Assembly: GCF_016907915.1 (NCBI RefSeq)
Contig: NZ_JAFBCW010000007.1
Coordinates: forward strand, 42,044 to 106,043
Length of the DNA: 64,000 nt
Direction of reading: 5' to 3'
Source of the DNA: Desulforadius tongensis
GTDB lineage: Bacteria > Bacillota > Desulfotomaculia > Desulfotomaculales > Desulfohalotomaculaceae
The position numbers and the translations under genes were made by a program. Shown here piece after piece: positions 1 through 8,551 of the stretch. The notes under the pieces are model-generated. The model searched no databases. It had not been told where the DNA came from and saw only the letters and a list, made by a program, of their open reading frames with translations. The stretch's first letter is position 1. Every line of letters begins with the position of its first letter.

Positions 1-356
1 GTGAAATTACCCGGTCGGAAAGAGTTATTAGTAAAATAACCGGTAAAAAACCAACGCTGTTTGCTCCACCTTATGGAGAAAGGGGTAAATCGGTTTTAGC
101 TGCTGTAGAAGAACTGGGATACCAGTGTATTTTATGGAGTGTGGATACTATTGACTGGCAGCGGCCGGCACCGGAAACCATTGTTAACCGGGTAACCCAA
201 AAGGCCCATAACGGTGCCATTGTGTTAATGCATCCCACCGCACCAACTGTTAGAGCTTTACCGGAAATTATAACTGCCCTTAAAAATGATGGTTATGAAT
301 TTGTGACGGTATCTGAATTAATTAAAAATATCGATCCCCGGCAGACCGAGCGCTAA
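1..356 (+). CDS. Polysaccharide deacetylase, C-terminal part (YlxY/PdaB-like)
   Basis: The gene enters from the left edge; the frame is open from base 3 and about 117 residues are visible. It looks like the C-terminal half of a NodB-type (CE4) polysaccharide deacetylase: a proline/arginine motif (APPYGERG), a tryptophan-containing strand (ILWSVDTIDW) and the late catalytic-histidine motif (IVLMHPT) appear in the expected order. The metal-binding NodB motif 1 lies outside the window. In Bacillus subtilis, ylxY sits directly before mlpA, and the same neighbourhood is seen here, which supports YlxY identity. The likely role is trimming acetyl groups from cell-wall or spore-cortex glycans at the cell surface. 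The family is clear; the exact substrate is not. Confidence 0.8.
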   Translation, partial: EITRSERVISKITGKKPTLFAPPYGERGKSVLAAVEELGYQCILWSVDTIDWQRPAPETIVNRVTQKAHNGAIVLMHPTAPTVRALPEIITALKNDGYEFVTVSELIKNIDPRQTER

Positions 357-510
357 GTTCGGCCGGCGAAGGAATTTTAGCGAACGCTGCAAGAGGCACC
401 GGTTTTAGAACTGCAGTATTTTTCAAGGTAGGCTGGAATTAAGAAATAAAAAAACGGGAACCCTTTTAACCAGTCATAAAAAACGCAGCTGCATATGGAG
501 TGAAATAATC

Positions 511-1632
511 ATGAACAAAACAGGCAGTTTAGTTCCCGTAATCATTCTGGTCACAGGTTTATTTTTAAATGTTCATTTTGCCTGGGGGCAGGCGCCCGCC
601 ATAACGGCCCAAGCGGCCGTTTTAATGGATGCCGAAACCGGCCAGGTGCTGTATGATAAAAATATGCACCAGAGAAGACCCCAGGCCAGTACCACCAAAA
701 TCATGACCGCCATTTTGGCGCTGGAAAGCGGTAAATTAGATCAGGTGGTTGAGGTGACTCCTAAAGCTGCATCTGTAGGGGAGTCCAGCATTCACCTGCG
801 GCCCCATGAAAAACTGACATTGGAAGAACTGCTTTACGGGGCCATGCTGCGTTCGGGTAACGATGCCTGCGTGGCCATAGCAGAGCATATAGCGGGAACC
901 GAAGCTAATTTTGTTAACCTGATGAATTACCAGGCTAAACTGCTGGGGGGATACAATACAAATTTTTGCAATACCAATGGTTTACCCCATGACAATCATT
1001 ACTCATCGGCTTATGACCTGGCTTTGTTTACCCGCTATGCCATGAAAAACCCAAAGTTCCGTGAAATTGTAAAAACCCGCTATAAGCAAATTGACGGCCC
1101 GGGAAACTCAAAAAGACACCTGCATAATACCAACAAGTTATTGTGGGGCTGTACTTGGGCAGACGGGGTAAAAACAGGTACAACCAATGCTGCCGGGTGT
1201 TGTCTTGTGGCCTCCGCCAGCATGAACGGCAGGCATTTAATAAGTGTTGTTTTGCACAGCGACGACCGGTATGGTGATACCAAAAAATTATTTGCATACG
1301 GATTTAACAGCTTCGAAGAAATTGTAATTACCAGTAAGGGTGAGTATTTTACCACCGTCAGTGTGGAAGAGGGATATGCCCGGTATGCCCCGGTGATAGC
1401 CGAGGATAATTTGTACGTGCTGGTACCGAAAAGAAAGAGGGGGGTATTTGAACAAAGGGTTATCCTGAAGAGGACGCTGACAGCACCGGTGCGGGCCCAC
1501 AGTAAAGTGGGTAGAGTAACTGTATTAGTTAACAACCAGGAGGTGGGCAGTGTTAACTTAATAACCGGTTGTGCCGTTGACAGGCTGCCCCGGCATTTTC
1601 TTATCTACCGCAAGCTGCGTCAACATTTGTAG
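511..1632 (+). CDS. dacF: D-alanyl-D-alanine carboxypeptidase (DacF/PBP5 type)
   Basis: A 373-residue S11-family serine carboxypeptidase that removes the terminal D-Ala of peptidoglycan stem peptides. All three active-site motifs are visible: SxxK as STTK at residues 60-63, SGN at 115-117 and KTG at 221-223. A signal peptide occupies roughly residues 1-28, and the C-terminal beta-rich PBP5 domain follows to about residue 370. The start has TGGAGTG upstream. The sporulation-gene neighbourhood suggests the DacF/DacB-like sporulation class, but the sequence alone does not separate vegetative DacA from DacF. It stands between the ylxY-like and mlpA-like genes, where B. subtilis has no such gene. 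Confidence 0.88.
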   Translation: MNKTGSLVPVIILVTGLFLNVHFAWGQAPAITAQAAVLMDAETGQVLYDKNMHQRRPQASTTKIMTAILALESGKLDQVVEVTPKAASVGESSIHLRPHEKLTLEELLYGAMLRSGNDACVAIAEHIAGTEANFVNLMNYQAKLLGGYNTNFCNTNGLPHDNHYSSAYDLALFTRYAMKNPKFREIVKTRYKQIDGPGNSKRHLHNTNKLLWGCTWADGVKTGTTNAAGCCLVASASMNGRHLISVVLHSDDRYGDTKKLFAYGFNSFEEIVITSKGEYFTTVSVEEGYARYAPVIAEDNLYVLVPKRKRGVFEQRVILKRTLTAPVRAHSKVGRVTVLVNNQEVGSVNLITGCAVDRLPRHFLIYRKLRQHL

Positions 1633-1743
1633 AAATGTTTTAAAACTTGCAGGTATTTATGATTTTTTGTATAACGTCTAATAATACACTTTAATTTAAC
1701 TGTACAGACGCGTATTTTTCAACGGTATGGAGGAGGTTACCAG

Positions 1744-3012
1744 ATGTACCAAAAGACGACATTGGATAACGGTGTGCGCATTTTAACTGAAGAAATCCCG
1801 CATGTTCGGTCGGTTTCCATGGGTATTTGGGTTAACGTTGGTTCCCGGGATGAAACTGATGAAAACAGCGGTATATCACATTTTATTGAGCACATGATGT
1901 TCAAGGGAACTAAAAAGCGCACACCAAAGAATATAGCCGAAGAATTAGATGCGGTAGGTGGACAATTAAATGCCTTCACTACCAAAGAATATACCTGTTA
2001 TCATGCTAAAGTGCTGGATGAACATTTTCCTTTAGCGGTGGACATATTGTCGGACATGTTATTTAACTCTAATTTTTCCCAGAATGACATGGAGCGGGAA
2101 AGAAACGTTATCCTGGAAGAAATAAAAATGTACGAGGATACTCCGGATGAATTGGTTCACGATCTGTTTGCCGAAACAATATGGCACGGGCACCCGTTGG
2201 GGCGTCCTATTATCGGTACCGATGAAACTGTGAACGCCTTAACCAGGGAAGATTTGCTTAGTTTTTATCGCCAGCAGTATACACCCAGTAAAATTATCGT
2301 TTCACTGGCCGGTAACATAAAGCATGAACAGGCGGTCAAAACATTAACCCCGGTTTTTGGTGCCCTTAAAGCAGAAGAGAAAAGCAGGCAGGGCACTTCG
2401 CCGGTGGGGGTAAGTGATTTGACCTGTTACAATAAAGATACCGAGCAGGTGCATATGGTAATTGGTGCTCCCGGTTATCCAATGGGGCATGATGACATTT
2501 ATACCGCTCAAATAATTAATACTGTTTTAGGAGGCGGTTTATCATCCCGTTTATTTCAAGAAATCCGTGAAAAGCGTGGTTTGGTGTATTCGGTTTATTC
2601 ATACCACAGTTCATACAATGATGCCGGTATCTTCGCCATTTACGCCGGTTTATCCAAGCAAAATGTCAAACAGGCTATGGAGTTAATTTTTAAGGAAATC
2701 AAGGATATAGAAGAAAAGGGGATCACGGAAAGTGAACTGCAGCGCTCCAAAGACCAGTTAAAGGGAAACCTGCTGCTCTCTTTGGAGAATGTCAACAGCA
2801 GAATGAGCCGCCTGGGAAAATCAGAAATGTACCTGGGCAAGGTATTAAAACCAGAGGAAATTGTGGAAAAAGTATATAAAGTCAGCAATGAAGACATTCA
2901 ACGGGTGGCCAAAAGCATGTTCAAACCGCAAAAATTCTCTATGGCCACCATCGGTCCCTGGCAGGACAGCAGTGAAATAGAAACTGCTTTTAACAATTTT
3001 AAGCACTTATAA
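1744..3012 (+). CDS. mlpA: M16-family zinc peptidase (MlpA/YmxG)
   Basis: A 422-residue pitrilysin/insulinase-family metalloprotease. The inverted zinc motif HxxEH is present as HFIEH at residues 46-50, with the distal glutamate cluster (ILEEIKMYE) about 76 residues later, as expected for an active M16 subunit. The C-terminal inactive-like half contains the conserved segment GGGLSSRLFQEIREKRG. GGAGG precedes the ATG. B. subtilis mlpA (ymxG) occupies the same position and affects extracellular protease production; the function here is inferred from that synteny. It is cytoplasmic, with no signal peptide. Confidence 0.9.
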   Translation: MYQKTTLDNGVRILTEEIPHVRSVSMGIWVNVGSRDETDENSGISHFIEHMMFKGTKKRTPKNIAEELDAVGGQLNAFTTKEYTCYHAKVLDEHFPLAVDILSDMLFNSNFSQNDMERERNVILEEIKMYEDTPDELVHDLFAETIWHGHPLGRPIIGTDETVNALTREDLLSFYRQQYTPSKIIVSLAGNIKHEQAVKTLTPVFGALKAEEKSRQGTSPVGVSDLTCYNKDTEQVHMVIGAPGYPMGHDDIYTAQIINTVLGGGLSSRLFQEIREKRGLVYSVYSYHSSYNDAGIFAIYAGLSKQNVKQAMELIFKEIKDIEEKGITESELQRSKDQLKGNLLLSLENVNSRMSRLGKSEMYLGKVLKPEEIVEKVYKVSNEDIQRVAKSMFKPQKFSMATIGPWQDSSEIETAFNNFKHL

Positions 3013-3014
3013 AG

Positions 3015-3164
3015 GATGTTCGAAAAGTCCGCGCGAGATCCGCTTCGAATTTCTGCGTTGGCTCGGCTTTTGCGGTGCTCACGTGTTGTATATATACGCT
3101 CCGCTCCTCAAAGCTTTCGCCGCCCTGAACTTCTCGTGTCTCTTGCGCTTCTTTTCGAACACTC
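3015..3164. repeat. Long imperfect palindrome, dispersed-repeat type
   Basis: A roughly 150-bp imperfect inverted repeat in the gap after the M16 peptidase gene. The outer arms are GTTCGAAAAG and CTTTTCGAAC, the inner parts pair imperfectly, and the centre is the palindrome GTATATATAC at 3088-3097. Its base composition (rich in CG steps) differs from the surrounding genes. It resembles the non-coding palindromic repeats dispersed in many genomes. A 62-codon frame inside it has no ribosome site and is not believed. It may also act as a transcript 3' end. Confidence 0.6.
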
Positions 3165-3284
3165 ACTTATAGTTTTACCGCGCTGCGGGCTAATCCTCCC
3201 TTAACATGGGAGGATTTTGTCATTTATAGAAAGTGATGATAATAACTATATAATAATGTATTCAATATATGGCAAAGAAGGGTT

Positions 3285-4217
3285 ATGAGAATAATGGGTT
3301 GGTACAGGTACGGGTATAGAACATTTAAGTTATATATTATTCTGGCGGTGATAATTTTTCTTGTATTATCTATACCTGCCTACATCTTTTCTACCAGCAG
3401 TCTGCCGGATCTATATTTACCCCCAGGCAGTGATATGCCTGACGGCATTCATTTGGCTGTGGAAATTGATTCTCTCAACCTGCCCAAAGAAATGATGGTT
3501 TACAAATTTCTACAAGCTCCTATGTCCAAAGGGGATGTGGAAAAACTGGCTGAAAAATTAAATATAAATAACAGCGTTATTTATGATAAAAAACATCAAG
3601 AATGGTTGGTTTGCGCCGGTGGGAAAATGCTGCTGGTGGAACGGAATAGCGGTATTTGGACATTTCAAGACACAACGGCCCATTATAACAGCTTCTTTGT
3701 TAATTCATTTCCCATTTCTGATAACGACGTTATACAGCTGGCCAGGGATTACCTGAACGGCATCGGTATAGATACCGGTCAATTTTCTTCTGCTGCAGTG
3801 GGTACCACCACCGAAAATGGCCGTGTGATACAAAAAAGTGTTTATTTCTACCAGCAGCTGGACGGTTTTGAAGTGTTGGGAGCATCCCGGCTGGTGGTGG
3901 ATATCGGGTCCCAGCGGCAGATTAAAGGTATAATTAAACACTGTCAGAAATTTGAAACCTATAAAACCTGTAAGCTTAAAAGCCTGCAGCAGGCAGTGGC
4001 CGAGATAAACAGGGGTCAAGCACAATTTCATATACCGGAATTGCCGGCCGGGGAAGCTGCCGTTACTGAAATTCGTCTTGCTTATTACGGTGAAGCGCAG
4101 CATGCCTATTTGCAGCCTGTATATGTATTCAGCGGGGAAGTGGAAACCCGGGAAGGTCCCCAACCCTTTAGTGCAATTTTACCGGCGGTACGGGGGGTAA
4201 ATATAAAATGGGAATGA
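3285..4217 (+). CDS. Membrane-anchored protein, YycI/YycH-like architecture
   Basis: A 310-residue protein with one N-terminal membrane helix (residues about 15-35) and a large extracytoplasmic domain. The domain has two similar alpha/beta halves containing segments such as DVIQLARDYLNGIGI and VYFYQQLDGFEVLG, which recall the regulatory proteins YycI/YycH that sit outside the membrane and restrain the WalK kinase. The assignment is by fold resemblance only. There is no walRK operon here, so partner and role are unknown. The start ATG follows GAAGGG. The next two genes are small and may belong to the same transcript. Confidence 0.45.
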   Translation: MRIMGWYRYGYRTFKLYIILAVIIFLVLSIPAYIFSTSSLPDLYLPPGSDMPDGIHLAVEIDSLNLPKEMMVYKFLQAPMSKGDVEKLAEKLNINNSVIYDKKHQEWLVCAGGKMLLVERNSGIWTFQDTTAHYNSFFVNSFPISDNDVIQLARDYLNGIGIDTGQFSSAAVGTTTENGRVIQKSVYFYQQLDGFEVLGASRLVVDIGSQRQIKGIIKHCQKFETYKTCKLKSLQQAVAEINRGQAQFHIPELPAGEAAVTEIRLAYYGEAQHAYLQPVYVFSGEVETREGPQPFSAILPAVRGVNIKWE

Positions 4218-4283
4218 CGGCTTGTTTAAAAGGTGGAATATATGAGTTTCTGCTGCCATATTATTTATTGAGGTGGGACAAAG

Positions 4284-4601
4284 ATGAGTACACTTGTTTT
4301 AACGGTGGTGATAATAACCCTTATTTTTTTATCGCTGCGGGAACGGGTAGACAGAAAAAGGATGTCTAAGGACTGGGAAACAATAGGTGCAAGTAAATCA
4401 TCACCCTTTTCGTCAGCCCTGGCCGGTCTTGTGGGCACCGCCGGGGGGATTTATCTTTCTTTGGTTATGCTGTTTGCATTTTTGGAAATGGACATTCCGG
4501 CCAGGGTTCAAATAATGAACGTAGAGTTAGAGCCGGTGGCAGCGGCATCACTTCTATTGGCCATTATTCAGCCCTTTTTTATGCGTATTATCGGGCGATA
4601 A
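4284..4601 (+). CDS. Small membrane protein, unknown function
   Basis: A 105-residue protein with a short N-terminal hydrophobic helix (1-17), a basic stretch, and two further hydrophobic segments around 45-68 and 80-100. The ribosome site GAGGTGGG precedes the ATG. I do not recognise the family with confidence. It lies 66 bp after the YycI-like gene and 24 bp before the YlmC/YmxH gene, so it probably shares a transcript with a sporulation-associated neighbour. YtrH-like sporulation membrane proteins have a similar size and topology, but I cannot confirm that link from sequence. Confidence 0.6.
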   Translation: MSTLVLTVVIITLIFLSLRERVDRKRMSKDWETIGASKSSPFSSALAGLVGTAGGIYLSLVMLFAFLEMDIPARVQIMNVELEPVAAASLLLAIIQPFFMRIIGR

Positions 4602-4625
4602 ATTAATAAGAGGGGGTATGGCACC

Positions 4626-4895
4626 GTGAGATTGAGTGAATTGGTGGGAAAAGAAATAATAAATATTGTTAACGGTGCCCGGTTAGGGGTTATCGGGGAG
4701 TCGGACTTATCCGTTGATATTGATACCGGTCAAATACGGTACATTATTTTACCGAGGCGCACCAATTTGCTCAACTTTTGGGTTGACAGACAGCAGATGC
4801 AGATACCTTGGGATTTGGTGCGCAAAGTGGGGGATGAAGTGGTGATAGTGGAAATTGATCAAGGTAATTTAAATTTTCAAAGATATTCAGTTTAA
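4626..4895 (+). CDS. ymxH: YlmC/YmxH-family PRC-barrel sporulation protein
   Basis: An 89-residue PRC-barrel-like protein starting at a GTG. The N-terminal signature (LSELVGKEIINIVNGARLG) and the central strand IRYIILP match the YlmC/YmxH family, which is almost confined to spore-forming Firmicutes. B. subtilis ymxH lies at the same place between mlpA and spoVFA. The molecular role is unknown. A strong intrinsic terminator follows the stop codon, so the gene ends its transcription unit. Confidence 0.85.
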   Translation: MRLSELVGKEIINIVNGARLGVIGESDLSVDIDTGQIRYIILPRRTNLLNFWVDRQQMQIPWDLVRKVGDEVVIVEIDQGNLNFQRYSV

Positions 4896-4900
4896 TGAAT

Positions 4901-4923
4901 AACTCCCGGTGGGAGTTTTTTTA
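4901..4923 (+). terminator. Intrinsic terminator after ymxH
   Basis: Perfect hairpin AACTCCC / GGGAGTT with a 3-nt loop, followed by a run of T. It separates the upstream unit from dapB. Confidence 0.85.
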
Positions 4924-5038
4924 TTCTGGCTATACTAATTCTATGGACAAGGTTGACAAGTAGTGATGGTTTATAGAATAATTATGCACAAACTGTAAGG
5001 TAAAATCTAAGCTGATATTGAATAGGGTTGGAGGTATA

Positions 5039-5839
5039 ATGATGATTAAAGTGTTAATTTCAGGAGCGGCCGGGCGCATGGGACAGGAATCCTGTCGTGC
5101 CGTTTGGCGTGCCCAGGATATGATTTTGGCCGGTGCTGTGGATACTGCACGGGCCGGGGAAAATTTAGGTAAAGTTATTGCGGTTGAGGATGTGGATTTA
5201 ACGGTACAAAATAATTTAGAAACAGCGTTAAAAGAAATAAAACCGGATGTTATGGTTGACTTTACCAATCCGGAAGCGGTATTTAACAATGTGAAAATTG
5301 CACTGCAGAACAATGTGCGCCCGGTGGTAGGTACCACCGGTATGAATACAGAAGAAATTGCTTATTTAAAAGAATTGGCCCGGAAACAGGGGCTGGGCGG
5401 CTTAATTGCCCCTAATTTTGCTATCGGGGCTTTGTTAATGATTAAATTTGCCTCTATGGCAGTGAAGTATTTTCCCCATGTGGAAATTATTGAACTGCAT
5501 CACGATCAAAAGATGGATGCTCCCTCCGGGACAGCTTTAAAAACCGCTGAAGCAATGGCGGCGGTAAGGGGAAGCCTGCGTCAAGGCCTGCCCACGGAGT
5601 ATGAAAAAATTGACGGGGTGCGGGGCGGTGATTTTGAAGGTATGCGTATACACAGCGTTCGCTTACCCGGTCATGTGGCACACCAGGAAGTGATATTTGG
5701 CGGTACAGGCCAAACGCTGACCATCCGTCATGACTCAATATCCCGTGAATCCTTTATGCCGGGTTTGTTAATGGGCATTAGAAAAGTTATGGATATTGAC
5801 GAACTGGTGTATGGCTTGGAAAATTTAATTTTTGAATGA
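5039..5839 (+). CDS. dapB: 4-hydroxy-tetrahydrodipicolinate reductase
   Basis: DapB (266 residues) reduces the product of DapA to tetrahydrodipicolinate with NAD(P)H in lysine/diaminopimelate synthesis. The N-terminal nucleotide-binding loop is GAAGRMG; the catalytic histidine-lysine signature reads ELHHDQKMDAPSGTA. The start at 5039 follows GGAGG, and an upstream in-frame start has poorer spacing. It opens a run of aspartate-pathway genes (dapB, dpaA, dpaB, asd, dapG, dapA). Its product is also the substrate of LL-diaminopimelate aminotransferases, and a candidate for that enzyme lies at 33.6 kb. Confidence 0.95.
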   Translation: MMIKVLISGAAGRMGQESCRAVWRAQDMILAGAVDTARAGENLGKVIAVEDVDLTVQNNLETALKEIKPDVMVDFTNPEAVFNNVKIALQNNVRPVVGTTGMNTEEIAYLKELARKQGLGGLIAPNFAIGALLMIKFASMAVKYFPHVEIIELHHDQKMDAPSGTALKTAEAMAAVRGSLRQGLPTEYEKIDGVRGGDFEGMRIHSVRLPGHVAHQEVIFGGTGQTLTIRHDSISRESFMPGLLMGIRKVMDIDELVYGLENLIFE

Positions 5840-5943
5840 TAATGTTAAAATAAATAAAACAATTGCATATACAAGCACCTCCCCTAACGACAAAACATAT
5901 AGTGAACCATATCAAGTTATTGTCGAAAGGGGGTCTTCCAGGC

Positions 5944-6831
5944 ATGCATCCTGACCTGCAGGGAATTAAAGTGGCCGTATTGGGTGGGGATGCCCGGGAG
6001 ATTATTTTGGTGTCAGAACTGTCTCGTTTGGGGATTAAGCTGCAGGTGGTTGGGCTGCCGGTACAAAATACACCTAATGTGACCACATGCTGCAATATTG
6101 CCGATGCATTAAGGGGCGTTCAGGCGGTGATACTTCCGGTTCCCGGCATTAATAAAGACGGTACCGTTTACTCCATTTTCAATGATCAACCGCTGGAGTT
6201 AAATGAGAAACTGTTGGTTTCACTGCCTGCGGATACACCGGTGTTTGCGGGATTTGCCCGGGAGCTTTTGGTAAAAATGGTCAAACGCTGCAACCTGCGC
6301 CTGATAGAAGTGCTTAAGCAGGACCATGTGGCCATACTCAACTCCATTCCCTCGGCAGAGGGGGCGGTGCAGATGGCCATGGAAGCTACACCAATTACTA
6401 TCCACGGCAGCAATTCATTTGTACTGGGATATGGCAGGACCGGCGCCACTTTAGCCCGGTTGCTCCAAGGCATGGGAGCTAAGGTAACTGTGGTAGCCCG
6501 TAAAGAAGCGCACCTGGCCAGGGTTTATGAAATAGGGATGCGACCGCTAACATATGATGACCTGTTAAAACATGTTAGTGAGGCAGACATTATTTTCAAT
6601 ACTGTGCCGGCACTGGTGCTGACCAGCGGTGTATTGAGCAGAGCATCCAGTGAAGTGGTAATTATTGATTTGGCTTCCCCCCCAGGCGGTACTGATTTTG
6701 ATGCTGCTGAAAGACTGGGTATTAAAGCCCTGCTGGCACCTGGTTTGCCTGGTAAAGTGGCTCCTAAGACAGCGGGCCAGATACTGGCGCAGGTAATACC
6801 TCGCCTGCTGGCTGAAGAATTAGGTCTGTAG
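5944..6831 (+). CDS. dpaA: Dipicolinate synthase subunit A
   Basis: DpaA (SpoVFA), about 295 residues. With DpaB it converts dihydrodipicolinate to dipicolinic acid in the mother cell for spore-core loading. An N-terminal Rossmann-like segment (VAVLGGDARE) and a second nucleotide-binding loop (VLGYGRTGATLARLL) fit the family's two-domain dehydrogenase form. I chose the ATG at 5944 because AAAGGGGG lies just upstream; the frame is open further 5' but without a ribosome site. It precedes dpaB by about 30 bases, as in B. subtilis. Confidence 0.93.
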   Translation: MHPDLQGIKVAVLGGDAREIILVSELSRLGIKLQVVGLPVQNTPNVTTCCNIADALRGVQAVILPVPGINKDGTVYSIFNDQPLELNEKLLVSLPADTPVFAGFARELLVKMVKRCNLRLIEVLKQDHVAILNSIPSAEGAVQMAMEATPITIHGSNSFVLGYGRTGATLARLLQGMGAKVTVVARKEAHLARVYEIGMRPLTYDDLLKHVSEADIIFNTVPALVLTSGVLSRASSEVVIIDLASPPGGTDFDAAERLGIKALLAPGLPGKVAPKTAGQILAQVIPRLLAEELGL

Positions 6832-6860
6832 GATTTTGGGCAGCCACGGAGGTGTTTGGT

Positions 6861-7451
6861 ATGCGACTTAAAGGCGTAAGTGTGGGATTCGCATTAACCG
6901 GTTCCCACTGTACCATTAAAGAAACACTGCCCCAGGTTAAATTACTGGTTAAAGAGGGGGCGGATGTAATTCCAATTGTCAGTAATGCCCTTGAAAGTAC
7001 CGATACCAGATTCGGGCGGGCAGAGAATTGGATAAAAGAATTAAAAGCAGTAACGGGGAGAGAGCCCATTAATACCATTACCGGTGCCGAACCGGTGGGG
7101 CCGAAAAAGTTGGTAGATGTAATGGTAATAGCCCCTTGTACCGGCAATACTTTAGCAAAGTTGGCTGCGGGTATTACCGACGGGCCGGTTTTAATGGCCA
7201 CCAAGGCTCATTTGAGAAATTTGCGCCCCGTTGTCATTGCCATATCAACCAATGACGGCTTGGGGTTAAATGCTAAAAATTTGGGCCTGCTTTTAAATGC
7301 CAAAAATATTTATATGGTTCCCTTCGGCCAGGATAGTCCAGCGGGTAAACCGAACTCTTTAAAGGCAAACATGAATTTAATATTAGATACTATCGAGGCG
7401 GCTTTACAGGGAAGACAAATTCAACCGGTGATAATTTCTTTTTCCACTTAA
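6861..7451 (+). CDS. dpaB: Dipicolinate synthase subunit B (flavoprotein)
   Basis: DpaB (SpoVFB), 196 residues, belongs to the HFCD/flavoprotein family and partners DpaA in dipicolinate synthesis. Visible family marks are the N-terminal strand (VGFALTGSHCT), the central SNA segment (VSNALES) and VIAPCTGNTLAKLA, which resembles the flavin-contacting loop. The start ATG at 6861 follows GGAGG with 8-nt spacing; an upstream GTG overlaps that ribosome site. The gene places dipicolinate production, and so true endospore formation, in this organism's repertoire. Confidence 0.93.
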   Translation: MRLKGVSVGFALTGSHCTIKETLPQVKLLVKEGADVIPIVSNALESTDTRFGRAENWIKELKAVTGREPINTITGAEPVGPKKLVDVMVIAPCTGNTLAKLAAGITDGPVLMATKAHLRNLRPVVIAISTNDGLGLNAKNLGLLLNAKNIYMVPFGQDSPAGKPNSLKANMNLILDTIEAALQGRQIQPVIISFST

Positions 7452-7527
7452 AAAATTAAAATCCCACCGCCCAATTATTGGTCGAAGGTGATAAAATAAA
7501 GATATATTTTTTGGAGGGATTTGGGCG

Positions 7528-8550
7528 TTGAAAAAATATAATGTTGTAGTAGTTGGTGCCACAGGAGCGGTGGGTCAGGAAATACTGACCATTTTGAAAG
7601 AACGGGATTTTCCGGTGGGTGAACTGCGCTTGTGCGCAACGGCAAGATCGGCGGGAAAGAAAGTTGTTTTTAAAGAACAAAATTATACCGTGCAGGAAAC
7701 AACGGCGGATTCTTTTGATGGCATGGACATTGCTTTATTTGCCGGCGGAAAGGCCAGTTTGGAGTTTGCTTCTGCCGCGGTGGAACGGGGTTGTGTGGTA
7801 ATTGACAACAGCAGCAACTACCGCATGGATCCGGAGGTACCGCTGGTTGTTCCAGAAGTAAACCCCGATGATGTTAAGAAGCATAAAGGCATTATTGCCA
7901 ATCCTAACTGCTCAACTATTATTATGACGGTTCCTTTAAAACCTATTTACGATGCAGTGGGCATAAAGCGGGTTGTCGTGTCCACTTATCAGGCTGTGTC
8001 CGGTGCCGGTAAAGAGGGAATTGAAGATTTAACTAAACAAACAAAAGCTGTTCTTAACGGTGAGGAGTATACCGCCAAAAAATTTATGCATCAAATTGCG
8101 TTTAACCTTATTCCCCATATCGATGTGTGGCAGGATATGGATTATACCAAGGAAGAAATGAAAATGGTTAAAGAAACCCAAAAGATTTTCCATGCCCCGG
8201 ATATGAAAATTACTGCCACCACGGTGCGGGTACCTGTATACCGCAGCCACTCCGAGAGTATTAATATAGAAACGGAGAAAAAAATAACGGCTCCGGAGGT
8301 TAAAGAATTGCTGGCCAATGCACCGGGTATTGTGGTGCAGGATGACCCGGCCAACAATATTTATCCCATGCCGGTGCACACAGCACATAAAGATGAAGTT
8401 TTTGTCGGGCGTATCCGGGAGGATAATTCTCATCCCAGAGCTGTCAATTTATGGGTTGTTGGCGATCAGCTTAGAAAGGGAGCGGCAACCAATGCGGTGC
8501 AAATTGCTGAATTAGTTGTTAAAAACGGCTGCCTGCTGGAGAAGAGGTAA
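7528..8550 (+). CDS. asd: Aspartate-semialdehyde dehydrogenase
   Basis: Asd (340 residues) reduces aspartyl phosphate to aspartate semialdehyde. The NADP-binding loop GATGAVGQE lies near the N-terminus and the catalytic cysteine is in NPNCSTI at about residue 129. The start is a TTG with GGAGGG upstream. The stop codon is 1 base before the dapG start, so the two enzymes of sequential steps are probably translationally coupled. Confidence 0.95.
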   Translation: MKKYNVVVVGATGAVGQEILTILKERDFPVGELRLCATARSAGKKVVFKEQNYTVQETTADSFDGMDIALFAGGKASLEFASAAVERGCVVIDNSSNYRMDPEVPLVVPEVNPDDVKKHKGIIANPNCSTIIMTVPLKPIYDAVGIKRVVVSTYQAVSGAGKEGIEDLTKQTKAVLNGEEYTAKKFMHQIAFNLIPHIDVWQDMDYTKEEMKMVKETQKIFHAPDMKITATTVRVPVYRSHSESINIETEKKITAPEVKELLANAPGIVVQDDPANNIYPMPVHTAHKDEVFVGRIREDNSHPRAVNLWVVGDQLRKGAATNAVQIAELVVKNGCLLEKR

Positions 8551-8551
8551 C

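Noticed and set aside
3016..3204. A 62-codon frame after the M16 gene
   Set aside because: It lies inside the long palindrome, has no ribosome site and has no protein-like composition.
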